From Echinarachnius parma (taxonomy: Eukaryota; Echinodermata; Echinoidea; Clypeasteroida; Echinarachniidae): 64,000 bases of DNA. Shown piece after piece: positions 34,277 to 45,162 of this stretch. The stretch covers positions 1 through 64,000 of the forward strand of contig JBAMJV010011224.1 of the NCBI GenBank assembly GCA_037951105.1. The letters run 5' to 3'. The notes under the pieces are model-generated. The model ran no database searches. It was given only the letters and a program-made list of their open reading frames with translations, and was not told the DNA's origin. The translations under genes and the position numbers were made by a program. Each line of letters opens with the position of its first letter. Position 1 is the first letter of the stretch.

Positions 34277-34565
34277 CATGCCACTTTAATCGAAGCCCCT
34301 GGATGGATTTTCTATATTGATCAATAAGCTTCCTGTATCAAATCTTTCTTCTTAGATTTTACAACTGAATAAGAGCATCTGTTTCGAATTGAAATAACAT
34401 ACTTTTATGCTATATATAGCATTTCAAGGTACACCGAACATTACAATGTAGGACAAAAGCTCTGCTTCTTTGTTGAATTAGGGGGTGGATAAAGAGATTT
34501 ATTCTTTTGCCTCTATTCCTGTTCACTGCTGTTGCTAATAACGTACGTTGAGAAGGGCACTTAAT

Positions 34566-34864
34566 GCCCAGTCCCATACTGACGATTTTCACGGCGAATC
34601 GCAATGATTTGACGTTCGTCGAGAAAATCGCTTAGGTCGTGTTGCATCGTATTACATCGTATCGGTTCTTCCCCAAAACCATGGGCGTAGATCTGTCATT
34701 GATACCCATTCAACTGGGGGATGATCTATTCATTCATCCCCCCTGATGAATAGGTATTACACCCATGTCGCTACACCCATGCCCAAAACCGTGGCTAAAT
34801 CGAGTCGATTCGTTCTAGTAAATCGTTGCGAGTCGCCGTGAAAATCGTCAGTATGGGACTGGGC
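34566..34864. mobile_element. MITE with GCCCAGTCCCATACTGACG ends
   Basis: GCCCAGTCCCATACTGACGA and TCGTCAGTATGGGACTGGGC are perfect inverted partners. The pairing continues through TTTTCACGGCGA and beyond with mismatches. Total 299 bp, no coding sequence. The target duplication is not clear. Confidence 0.85.
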
Positions 34865-35472
34865 CTTTATAGGCACTCTTTGTACTTTTGAGATAACCAT
34901 GTTCAAAACTGAGGAGCCTTCAATAAAGAAACCCGATATAGCTCTCTTTTTATTTTTGATGAATTATTTCCACAATTTGAAAATTTGAAAATATGAAAAT
35001 TTGACATCATGTACAAGATTGTACACAGACCTCAATTTAGCAAAAAAATGTACTTAACGCCCTTCTTAATCTCACCTGACGATATGTGCAATAGATGGGA
35101 CTTAACGATGTGGGGTACAAAAGGGGCTCAACAATACAGAGTCGTACAGTACAGTCAATGATTCATGATTTAACGTTTGACCGCATAATGATAATAAGGT
35201 ATTTATGACGTCAATATATGTATATTTTTTGTGTAAAATACAATTGCCTGTGGGAACCTAATATACCATGAATCCGTATTATGGCACAAAGTAGATTCAA
35301 AGTGAACTGAATTATGTCAATAAAATTGTTTCATTTTTTATTCAAGAATTGTCAATATAACTTGCTTTTGATATTGTTATTATGTACGTACATGTATGTT
35401 CTTGATGATGTGAATAATAAATAAATCAAATATAAATGTTAAATAAAGAGGGCATAATTCTTATATTATGTA
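34865..35472. other. intron 2 sequence, nothing recognised
   Basis: AT-rich, no element identified. Confidence 0.5.
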
Positions 35473-35669
35473 CCGTAAACCGGGGTGACTTAATTGGCCA
35501 GTTTTTGAGAAAGAAGTATTTTCATCAAGCCTCACTTGAACAAATTTCTTATTTTTTACAAATAGTTTCTTATAGGGTAATGTAAAAAAACAGAAATTTG
35601 TTCAGGTGAGAGAGACTCAAGAAAATTGCATCTTTTTAAAAAACTGGCCAAATTCACCCCGGTTCACGG
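35473..35669. mobile_element. TA-flanked MITE with CCGTAAACCGGGGTGA ends
   Basis: Ends CCGTAAACCGGGGTGACTTA and TTCACCCCGGTTCACGG, followed inward by TTGGCCAGTTTTT and AAAAACTGGCCAA. TA on both sides. 197 bp, non-coding. Tc1/mariner-like target use. Confidence 0.85.
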
Positions 35670-36176
35670 TACTTGTGAAATTTGGTTTAAACAATTATTT
35701 GTCCTTCTCAGAAGGGCCTACAATAGAAGCTATTACCTGGGCTGTGGCTCTTGGAATATTTATCATACTAGTACATGGTTCGGCCACAGCCAGTTGAAAG
35801 CAGCAAACAATTGCACATGCCAACAGTAATACGTGTCTGTGCACCTATACCGGGCTAGAAGAGGCATCAACGAAGCGTTCTTTCCGCTGCCCATTGTTAA
35901 TTGAAAATTTTGCTTTTGTTTCTGAATATTACAAACGCTTTTAGAAAGAATTATACAACCATAATCATTTCATTTGATATTTCAACAATATTTCTTCATC
36001 TTCTAGGTTGTACAGCATGTTTTATTTTCAACTGAACAAACTTCGACCAGTACTTATATTTTTTAATCAACCTCGAGCAGAAATTTCATTTTTACTATTA
36101 AACATGTACATTGAAATATGTTATAGCATTACCTGTATTTTTATAGTTATTTTTCTCATCTCCCTTTCCCTTATAG
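35670..36176. other. intron 2 sequence, nothing recognised
   Basis: Short open frames at 35606-35829 overlap the MITE end and show no protein features. Confidence 0.5.
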
Positions 36177-36252
36177 ATGGGACATGATAGTCGCAACAAG
36201 CAATTCCACAAGTTGTTCCCCTGCGTTCCTGATACAGAGTCTGTCATAAATA
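36177..36252 (+). CDS. GRAMD1-like: GRAM-domain gene, exon 3 (start of GRAM domain)
   Basis: Acceptor CCCTTTCCCTTATAG, donor AATA|GTAAGT, 76 bases, entering in phase 0 and leaving in phase 1. It reads MGHDSRNKQFHKLFPCVPDT then ESVIN. The pattern RN..F.KLF..(V/L)PDTE..I is the hallmark start of the GRAM domain in GRAMD1 and GRAMD2 proteins, where this segment forms the first strand of the PH-like fold. The exon and its 3' flanking intron are tandemly duplicated immediately downstream in decayed form. Confidence 0.9.
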
Positions 36253-36620
36253 GTAAGTCCATTTTCTCTTCACCTTTTTATCAGTTGAGTATTATTGATC
36301 AATCATTAATAAGAGTCTAATCTTTGATATAGTTATACAATTATAGATTTATTTGTATCTAAAAAAGGTGGTTTGGATTTTAAAAATTAGACATGATAGG
36401 CATGACAAGCCCGTGCGTTCCTGATTCAGAGTCTGATGCCATAAACAGTTAGTTGACATTTTAAATCTCTTCACCTTTGTGTCATAAAATCTTAATATTG
36501 AATTGAACAATCATTGGGAGCCTAGTCTTTGATATAGTTATACAATTATACAGTTATATTTGTATTTAAAGGTGGTTTGGTGGTTTGTAAATCAGACGTG
36601 CGATGCCATCTTGTGAATGC
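36253..36620 (+). repeat. tandem duplication of GRAM exon 3 with flanking intron
   Basis: The unit of about 205-209 bp contains the exon-like segment, then CTCTTCACCTTT, CAATCATT, AGTCTTTGATATAGTTATACAATTATA and GGTGGTTTGG. Copy 1 starts with the real exon, copy 2 follows at about 36390, and a third partial copy starts near 36590 (AAATCAGACGTG, GATGCC). Confidence 0.9.
36389..36447 (+). pseudogene. decayed duplicate of GRAM exon 3
   Basis: GACATGATAGGCATGACAAGC, then GTGCGTTCCTGATTCAGAGTC, then a possible donor ACA|GTTAGT. Compared with the real exon 209 bp upstream, about 17 bases covering the FHKLF codons are deleted and three bases are added near the end. The frame is broken, and the polypyrimidine tract before the acceptor is gone. 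It is a dead exon copy. Confidence 0.85.
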
Positions 36621-37079
36621 CTTGCACACAGTGTGAAGTACACACTGGCTCAGTGTTATGCAGTGCACATATACAATACATACTAAAGATAGATATATCG
36701 GTTTTTATTGAACACATAAAATAAACAAGACTGTAGTCCGAGGACTAAAGTGCCTTGTGCACAACAAAAATATATAAACATACATGCATTTAATAAGTAT
36801 ATTACAACGCAAAATACAAATATTAACTAGCCTGTTTACAAATGGTGAAAGATTCCAAAATCAAATTGTCCTTCACTGCTAATCAGCCTTTTGTAGTTGC
36901 GTTTGTGTGTGTAAATGTGAAAGTCACATGCATGTTAATGATATATTTTACTCAAATATTGACAAGTCCTTCAAAAAACTATTAATATCTCTGTATCTGT
37001 TAATACATCTCATGTGTTATTTTTAAAACTCATTGAAGTATGCATTCTTTGTTTACCTTATCCTGGGAATTTCAGTACT
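36621..37079. other. intron 3 sequence, nothing recognised
   Basis: AT-rich, no element identified. Confidence 0.5.
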
Positions 37080-37415
37080 CCCTGGGGGTTTTTCACAAAG
37101 ATTCTAAGTTGAGCTTACATGTAACTCTAATAAAGTTGGACCTAACTATTATGGAAAGCCATTTGTAGCCTTGGAATACAATATATTAAAAGACAAAAAA
37201 AAAGAAGAAGAATCATAGACTTTTCATAAATGTTGCATCAAGAACATGACATTTCCTTGATTATAGAAAATATTAATGATTTGAGTCAACATTGTATACC
37301 TTTGAAATGGGACTTTTACAATCAGTTTTAAAAAGAAACTAGTTGCTTTCCATACTTTTAAAGTCCATTTAGAGTTAAGTTCAACTTTAATAGGATATAT
37401 GTGAAACACCCCCTG
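37080..37415. mobile_element. MITE with CAGGGGGTGTTTCACAAAGAT ends, copy 2
   Basis: Left CCTGGGGGTTTTTCACAAAG, right TATGTGAAACACCCCCTG. The interior CTAACTATTATGGAAAGCCA, GTAGCCTTGGAATA and CTTGATTATAGAAAAT matches the copy at 26401. Confidence 0.85.
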
Positions 37416-37674
37416 TCCTGAATAGGCTAAACACTATTCCTGGGGATAAACAGTCAACCAGTAACCTTATGCAAATATTTGCCAAAAGGGTTGGTCATGA
37501 GATGTATACAGTTTGTTTTTTCTTCGTATTTATTTCCTAGTTTAGATTTCAGTCATGCATGCCCAAAATTATATGACTAGCTAGTAATATGTAAAATCCT
37601 CACTATTTTAGTTTGTTGCATAAACTCATATATACCAGAAATATTTGTTTTTGTAAATAAATAAAAATAAATGA

Positions 37675-38060
37675 AAATGTCAAAATGACAGATCATTAGT
37701 ATAACCCAAATCTATAAATCATTTTAATTCAATGTTTTTTAGTTTTCCTAGATTTCTTTTTTATATCATTAAAATTGTCAAAATGACAGATCATAGTATA
37801 ACCCAAATCTATAAATCATTTAATTCAATCAATATTATATTTTAACTTCCTTGATACAGAGAAATAACTGAACAGGAATATGACAAGTGTTAAATCACTT
37901 CATTCAATTAATGTTATATTTACACTTCCTAGTTATAAACTGAAAAAATATAAATTTTTTAACATATTAAACACATTAAACATTAAACAGAACAATTCAA
38001 TCAATGTAACTGTTGTATTTTACCTCCCTAGAGAAATAACTGAATAAATATGACTAGAGT
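37675..38060 (+). repeat. degenerate AT-rich tandem repeat in intron 3
   Basis: AAATGTCAAAATGACAGATC, then AGTATAACCCAAATCTATAA, then ATCATTTnAATTCAAT occurs at 37674 and 37777. Weaker copies of the ATTCAATnAATnTTATATTTnACnTCCT part lie near 37900 and 38000. Confidence 0.75.
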
Positions 38061-39589
38061 TATCCCATATTAATAGCATAATAGCTTAGAATCCTGTTTG
38101 CATATATTTGATCGGTGCACTATTAAATATATCCTTGGAATGTGGTTTAATCATATTTCTTGTATTGTATCTGTTCTTTGTATTAAAGGGATATATAGTG
38201 CTTTAAAATTCATTGTCATGTGGTGGTTTTAATCATGAGCATTTGATAAGATAATAAATTATTAAATGCATAATAAACTTTAGATTGAAAGAAATTCCCC
38301 TTTAAACAACATGTTTATGAAAATATTAAATGGGTCTGTCCATTCTGTGTTAAAATATGTAAAGCTGACAAATGTGAATATTTTTGTAACATTTTAAAAT
38401 AGCTGTAATTTCTCTCAGACGAAATAGATAGAAATTATACAATCACATTTGTTTTCACATTTCAATTTTGCCCTCCTTACAAAATGTACATGTACATTAT
38501 GTGTATATAATTGCCCCCCTCTCAACTATAACCAAACCACCCCTTTAATCTTGATTTAATTTGCTTTTTTTAAATTTGTTGTGTGCATTATACTAATCAA
38601 TGCTCAATGCTGGCCAAACATTCCCTGCTAATAAGAATTCATGAGGTTTTGATTACTAGCAAATTAATGTATACTGCTGTCAAATGTTTGCACTTCCCTA
38701 GCCTGATGTTCAGGGCCCATATTCAATTATTCATCAAACCGCACTAGCAGTGAACAAATACATGGGGGCTCAGGGCCATTAAAGTGCCCCCAAAACAATT
38801 AAAGAGCCCCCTTAAATTTGCATAGAGTTCAGTGCAGTTTTGTTAGTGTTATTTTTATGCAGGCAAACTTGAAATGTAGCACAAACAAAATAAATATGAT
38901 TTCTTTTCCCTGCGCATTGCATTAGTTCAAGTCTACATGCATTTTAATAGATGATAGGGCTAAGTTTGCAACACCATATCATTTTAGTTGCCAACTAGGG
39001 TTAGGTTAGAAGGTAATACATGCTTACCCAGATAACCGTAGTTAGTGATTAAGACAAATTTGTGTTACTAAGCCCGAGGACCCTATCATAAGCTAGAGTG
39101 GTTTTATGAATATACTTGATTCTAATGAATGCAGTTCGATGCATAAAATGTACCTGACATACAGTACATTAGTTGTTGCTATATATGTAGGGCAAAACTC
39201 AGGGATGTACTTTTTTGGTTAAAAGTATTCAAATATATGTACCTTGTGACAAGACAATCATTTATGCATGATTTTCATTCTGCCAATTTAATAAATTAAT
39301 GAGCAAATTATACCCCCCCCCCAAAAAAAAACAACAACACACAGCAACAACAACAACAAAGCAAAGCAAAATTAAAGCCAGATATTTTGTTTCTTCAACA
39401 TGGGAACAATTTGCATTTTTATAAGCTTCAGTGCGTCTACTAGATTGCGACCATCAATCATATCAGTTGGGAGTTGTAATCGGAGTTGCCTATGAATGTT
39501 GAAACACCCATGAATTTTGATCCAATACAACTCGGAATTATTAAAGAACGGATACAGAGTCTGACTTTGATATAGAAGCAAAGACATTC
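38061..39589. other. intron 3 sequence, nothing recognised
   Basis: AT-rich; a C/A run at about 39310-39360. No exon or element identified. Confidence 0.5.
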
Positions 39590-39662
39590 TTAACCCCTTG
39601 TCTACAGGAAACTTGTTGGCTATGTACAAAGTCTACCTGGATTTCAAAATCTTGATTTGGAA
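39590..39662 (+). repeat. short TTAA-bounded element, family 2, truncated
   Basis: TTAACCCCTTGTCTACAGGA ... CTACCTGGATTTCAAAATC. The right end is lost. Confidence 0.65.
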
Positions 39663-39884
39663 ATAGTTACTCAACAAAAAGTGGCATTAAAGGGAACCAA
39701 CACCCCAACATATTATTCTTATCGATGAAAGGTCACAGTTTTAGTAGTCCATTCCACCAACAAGTTCAGAAAGATAGGTTTATATAATTGAAAAATTATA
39801 TAATTGAAAAACTCTTCACCACACTATTGTCAGTGTTCATGGATGAGCTGAAGAAGACTATCTATTGTCTAGGATGTATAATAA

Positions 39885-40213
39885 TAATAATGTTTCGATT
39901 TATATAGCGCCTAATATGATTGATATTCATCTCTAAGCGCTTTACAATGATATTATTACCCCGGTCATAGGATACAATGCAAACCAGTACACATTGTGTG
40001 CACCATCTCCACTCCCTGGGGAGCATTCCTTCCAAGCGGCTCATGGGCATTGAGAAGATCGTTCACATAAATGCTTTTACCTCCTACCGGGTCCCCATAT
40101 ATACACCTGGGTAGAGAGCAGCAATTGTGGATAAATTGTCTTGCTGAAGGACAAACGCGATGGGCAGGGTTCGAACTCGGGATCTCATGATCGGAAAGCG
40201 CGCGCTCTACCAA
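39885..40213 (-). mobile_element. tRNA-derived SINE, near full length
   Basis: On the minus strand the head contains an A-box-like TGGCAAGATTGGTAGAGCG and a B-box GAGTTCGAACCC at tRNA spacing. Next come a body (CTCAATGCCCATGAGCCGCT, GGAGTGGAGATGGTGCACA, ATGACCGGGGTAATAATATC) and the 3' tail AAGCGCTTAGAGATGAA..GGCGCTATATAAATC, ending in an ATT microsatellite. The two boxes are internal RNA polymerase III promoters. Truncated relatives lie at 14757, 50655 and 62938. Confidence 0.9.
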
Positions 40214-41166
40214 TCTTGCCACACCACATCTTCTGCATCTTCTGTGATTCTATTGCCTCCAAACGTATGCATGTATAGAATTGGTTGGTGATTAATTGAA
40301 CTGTTTATGAATTACACAACCCTTTGCCAAGCATTGGACATCTATTTAATATCAAACAACGGTACCAAAACATATAAGGCTATGTTGTTCTTTGCGCGTT
40401 GGTCCCCTTTAACAGGTGGAAAATAATGAGTATATGGAAAGATTCTAGTTCAATGGACATTTAGATTGCATTTTTCTCATATTGCAGAATCCAATATTAG
40501 GGTATTAAAATGTCTTTTTAATATTTTACAGTAACTGAAAGCTAGTAAACCTGTGTTGTCTTTTGGTTTGTGGATTGTTTCTTGTCGTATCTTTAGTGTT
40601 TATCTAATATTCAAATAGATTTTTGTTGTATGTATGGTATCTGGATCAAAAAGTATCCACTGCGCTGCAAGCATAATTCTCCCCTGGTTAACATGATTTT
40701 ATGAAATTAGCGTACTTCGGTAATTAATATGCGCATAATTTGCATATTTAACATTGGATCATTTAAACAAAAACATGAACGCGTCACCAATATTTCAATG
40801 TACCTCCATGCAAAAATGTGCTGGAATCAGACAATCGGTCTTCGAGATCTTAGGGGGAGGGGGGTCAAATTGCCCCCCCCCCCCCCCCCAGTAAAAACCT
40901 GATCTGAAATACGCCAGTTAAAATAGGGTTAAAGGATTGCGCCCATGATTAGGGGTTGGGTTCTATGGGAAACGTGTGTTATTCTAAAATCATATTGGTT
41001 TCCTACAGGCCAACACTGAACTAGTGGTGAGGAAAACAGTATTATGTTTATTTCATTACCATGACAACAAATGTAATTAGTATATTAACTAAAAGGCCAA
41101 TGGGACTATCGTTTTTTCCACATCACATCATTTTATCACTCTTGGCTCATTAAACACCATTTTAGC
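40214..41166. other. intron 3 sequence
   Basis: A poly-C tract lies at about 40874-40890. No exon or element identified. Confidence 0.5.
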
Positions 41167-41410
41167 TTAACCCATTGCCTACAGAAACCTGGTGGGTCCT
41201 GTATTAACTCTATGGGGATTGTAAAATCTAGTAGGGAACAGGTTAACCCATTGCCTATGGGAACCTGGTGGGTCCTGTATTATTCCTGTATTAACTCTAT
41301 GTGGATTGTATAATCTAGTATGGAACAGGTTAACCCATTTGCCTACAGGAACTGGGTGGGTCCTGTATTCACTCTATGGGGATTGTAAAATCTAGTAGGG
41401 AACAGGTTAA
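41167..41410 (+). repeat. three head-to-tail family 2 short elements sharing TTAA
   Basis: Copies 41167-41246, 41243-41333 and 41330-41410. Each runs TTAACCCATTGCCTACAGGA ... GGGGATTGTAAAATCTAGTA ... GGAACAGGTTAA, and successive copies overlap by exactly the TTAA. Copy 2 has a small internal TATTCCTG duplication. These are the best-preserved members and define the consensus. Confidence 0.9.
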
Positions 41411-41754
41411 GTATAGTTTCCCGTCCGGTCCAATCCATTAACTTGATATATACCCTTTCCATTTAAAAACAGTTGTCATCCATCACTTGATGCAAATTAT
41501 TTAAATTGCATTTTAGGCCTAATCACCTTGTGCATGTTTAATGCAAATTGTTATAGTTGCTGTAATGTTCTAATGGATTAAAGAAATGACTAAATGCTTG
41601 CTGCCACTCATAGCATGCAGTGGCACATTTGGGCAATTACATTTTGAGAATTTTTTTTTAAATACCCGCCTGATTGGAAGTTTTGGGCAATTTCATTTTC
41701 AGAAAGTTTAAAATTACTTGTCTGATTACACGTTTCATTTCCAATATTATTTTA
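41411..41754. other. intron 3 sequence, nothing recognised
   Basis: A ~70 bp segment around 41640-41700 (GGGCAATT..CATTTTnAGAA, GCCTGATTGGAAG) recurs loosely downstream of the foldback near 44165. The element may therefore have inserted into a short repeat. Confidence 0.4.
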
Positions 41755-44128
41755 AGGGGAGGGCCAAAGTCGTAAAAAGTGACTTTAGGTTGCCAGATCT
41801 CCACAACAAGTTTAAACCGATTTTAATTGCAAGTATTTGTAATGAGACAACATAATTCAGAGGTCTACCTCAACAAATTTGTTGCGAACACCTCCAAATC
41901 CAAGATGGCGTCCAAAAAAGCAGCCGTTTTGCATTGTTATAGATAATTGGCGAGATTTCCCAAACGACACCTCATATCAACATTATTATGCAGTCATATT
42001 AAAGGCAATAACATTTCCTATAATCTGATACCAAACACCGTGGAGTTCAGGATATGTAACACGGTCATTTTTAGCCCCAAACTCAAAATTTAGGCATTTT
42101 TTCCCAAAAATATGAAATTATTGATTTACATAATTACGCATAATTCAATTATTGTATTAGCAGTTGAATTAATACTTTTCAGAAAACTGTCCAATTATAT
42201 CAACTATACTCTCTGAAAATTTCAAGTATGTACCGTATCTGAACAAAAAGTTATAGTTCTTGGAAGTCAGCATTGATATCGACAAAACGGGTAGTTTTGC
42301 ATGAATTCTTATGCTATACAGGGTGTCTCAAAAATGTGTAATCTTAATTATAGGATTTGTATTTCAAAATGATTGCGTCAATCTCGGGACACCTTGAATT
42401 CCATTTATGAACAAATAAAAACAAACACCATTTCTTGTAATATGACGAATATTCCACCATCATTATGTAGTCCGTCTAGATGTCGTGTCCCCTCGTGTCG
42501 TGTCTGTCTTTTATTTATCATAAATCAAGCGCTAAAAATGAACTTAATTCCACTCCACATGGAGCATTCCAGTCATCTGCATACTGACGCGCATACCATG
42601 CATATTGCGAATTCGAATCATATTGGGTGTCCATGATGTGTTTAAAACATTGTCAAGATCATGTTCATTATATTGAATAAGTGTCTTACTGAAGTACACA
42701 ATATGCGGGACGTAATATGTGCAGAGCGTATCTAGATTCGAACACCATCTTGATCGCAAGGTATGCACCCTTCATTCATGCCCTTCATATCTTATTACAT
42801 GTAACTGGAGACCATACAGGTCTATACAAATTATGACTCAGTATTAAAACAAAACAAACTCAATTGCTAAACTAATATGTACAACACCGAAAAGCCTCAG
42901 CAAGCCGAATGTTAGTTTTTTTGTGCACTACACTGTACTCGTGTAACCATGGTAACAACAGCCGATTATGGACAAAAATATACCAAATCAACCAATATTC
43001 ATTTTAAAAACTTAAAAATAGCAGGTGAAGGGTGTTATTTCACATGTGATTTGCTTTCCTCCATGTTCACGCGAAAATTAGTGTGTATAATGCGGCTTGT
43101 ACTAACCAGATATATGATTTATTGTATTTCTATTGTTGTCGTTACTATGGTTACAAATGTACACGGTGGTACAAAAAGTTATTCTACTATAAACATAATA
43201 GCCTATTCAAAGTCTTCATCGAACCCTTAAAAAGTCTAGCTAACTGTGGTGTTCCGAATAATAATCATGTTATAAACATAATTATCCAGATATGGTCGAT
43301 CCAACTGTAAAGGACGAGCGCCTCCCATTCGAATAGTGCACTAAATAGTGCACTTTGCATGATGGATTTATTACTGCAGTGACATTTCCGATACTCTATT
43401 TTCGTGTATTGCAAACCAATGGCGGCATATTTATGACATAAAAGAAGAAAATTGAATTTTTTTCTAAAAAAGGGATAAACAATATGTCATTATTTAAGAG
43501 AATTTCTTAAATTAAGTCCGTAAACAAGAATTACATTTTATTGGGGCACCCTGTATAGTGTTCGAAATCGTACAAATTTGCTGTATTTGTCGATATCAAA
43601 TGCTGACTTCCAGTTATTATAACTTTTTGTTCAGATATGGTAAACACTTGACATTTTCACAGCCTATTGCTGATATAACTGGACAGTTTTCTGAAAAGTA
43701 TTAATTCAACACCCAGTGCAATTCTTGATATATGCTGAATTATGTAAATCAATAATTTCATATTTTTGGGGGAAAAGGCCTAAAATTTGAGTTTGGTGCT
43801 AAAAATGACCGTGTTACATATCCTGAAACCCATTGTGTTTGGTATCAGATTATAGGAAATGTTATTGTCTTTAATATGACTGCAAAATCATGCTTATTTC
43901 AGGTGTTGTTTGGGAAATCTCGCCAATTGTATAAAGTAAGTCAAAACAGCTACTTCTTTGGACGCCATCTTGGATTTGGAGGTGTTCGCAACAAATTTTT
44001 TGAGGTAGACCTCTGAATTAATTTGTCTCATTAAAAATGCTTGCAAATAAAGTTGGTTTAAACTTGTTGTGGAGATCTGGCAACCTAAGTCCTTAAGGAA
44101 GCCACTTTTTCGATGTTGGCCCTCCCCT
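41755..44128. mobile_element. 2.4 kb TA-flanked foldback transposon with a nested element at its centre
   Basis: Starts AGGGGAGGGCCAAAGTCG and ends GGCCCTCCCCT, with TA on both sides (41753-41754, 44129-44130). The arms, 41755-42318 and 43554-44128, are inverted over essentially their whole length with scattered differences. For example TTGCCAGATCTCCACAACAA, ATTGGCGAGATTTCCCAAAC and GATATGTAACACGGTCATTT each have their complement in the other arm. No protein-coding frame in the arms. Tc1/mariner-like target use is inferred from the TA. Confidence 0.9.
42319..43553. mobile_element. nested element with CAGGGTG(T/C)C ends
   Basis: Left CAGGGTGTCTCAAAAATGTG, right TTACATTTTATTGGGGCACCCTG, inverted over about 28 bp with mismatches, flanked by TA. 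It occupies the apex of the surrounding foldback. Open frames 42373-42636 (+), 42544-42768 (-) and 42949-43310 (+) cross it, but I recognise no transposase. It is probably a dead or non-autonomous Tc1/mariner-type copy. Confidence 0.75.
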
Positions 44129-44697
44129 TATTTGCACAATTAGATTTTCAGAAGTTTAAAAATACTTGCTTGATTGGAAATTTCAGTTACGCAATGACAA
44201 TGTGCAGAAAGTGTCGAAAATACTTTTGACTATTAATGTTGATTAAGCGTACCCAAATTAGGCCACCACATTTCTTAATCCCCCCGCAATATTACATACC
44301 TTCACCTAATTGGCAATTGACGCAATGTCGATGTTATCTTATGTTCAGATCGTTTGTTCGTTCTTTCATGTCTTATCCCGATTAGTGTCTCTAAATCATG
44401 TCCCTTAATTGCTAGATAGTTGTAATGTCTGTGATATAAATAGAGATTATTACAATACATGTTAAAATAACTGGATTTGCTCATCCAATTCGTTCAGGCT
44501 GGTCAATCCAACTGGTTTTCAGTTGGTTCAGCTCAGTATACGTTGCCTCAGGACTACTGTTTTGCCGGTCAAGAGCTAGTCGGAGATCATTCGAGGCCGA
44601 TTCAACATATTTAATCGGCTACGACTGAGCAAAACCAACTCTAGCCTGACTGAAGACCAGTCGGATTGGGTCAAGTCAACTCTGTGTGCGGAGGGCT
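44129..44697. other. intron 3 sequence, nothing recognised
   Basis: Positions 44485-44700 contain several TTGGTCAGTC-like and GACTGG-like words in both orientations, a weak inverted structure. No exon. Confidence 0.45.
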
Positions 44698-44803
44698 TTA
44701 ATTAGACCATTCAGAACTGGTCCCCAAAATACTTGGGTCGAGGTCTATGGAGATACATATATGCATGTCATACCAACATTAAAAAGTCACAAATTGGTTA
44801 ATG
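44698..44803 (+). repeat. family 1 short element
   Basis: AGACCATTCAGAACTGGTCC, CCAAAATACTTGGG, GAGGTCTATGGAGA, ending TTGGTTAA. It lies about 70 bp before the acceptor of exon 4. Confidence 0.65.
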
Positions 44804-44875
44804 ATATTAAAGGGTAGTCTAAAATTTGAGAACTTATTTAAATTTATTTTCTGTGCTTGCTATTGTTACTTTCAG

Positions 44876-44979
44876 CATATTCCTGTGCCTTAGTCCGAGA
44901 CATTCTTCTACAGGGGAGGCTCTTCGTCTCAGAAAACTGGCTCTGCTTTCATTCCAACATATTCAATTATGAAAAACAG
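44876..44979 (+). CDS. GRAMD1-like: GRAM-domain gene, exon 4 (GRAM core)
   Basis: Acceptor TGTTACTTTCAG, donor AAACAG|GTAAGT, 104 bases. With the A carried from exon 3 it reads TYSCALVRDILLQGRLFVSE, then NWLCFHSNIFNYEKQ. This is the most diagnostic part of the GRAM domain: CAL.(R/K)(D/E)IL.QG(R/K)L(Y/F)(L/V)S.NW.CF(Y/H)S..F is shared by GRAMD1 and GRAMD2 proteins and forms central strands of the PH-like fold. RDILLQGRL and SNIF agree best with GRAMD1. FVSENW and CFHS also occur in GRAMD2B. All key aromatic and Cys positions are intact. Confidence 0.95.
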
Positions 44980-45060
44980 GTAAGTTCTAGATCATTTCAA
45001 TGAATTTGAATAGGTAGCATTTTAAACTGTCAAAGCACATATTTGACACATGTATAATAC

Positions 45061-45132
45061 TTAACCCATTCAGGACTGGTCCCGAAAATACTCGGGCTAG
45101 GGTAGCAAAATCAATCGTCCTGAACGGGTTAA
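45061..45132 (+). repeat. family 1 short element, compact copy
   Basis: TTAACCCATTCAGGACTGGT ... CGTCCTGAACGGGTTAA. At 72 bp with near-perfect inverted ends (TTAACCCATTCAGGAC / GTCCTGAACGGGTTAA), this is the clearest family 1 copy. Confidence 0.85.
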
Positions 45133-45162
45133 TACAACGGTTCTGTCCCTATCCAATCCTCT

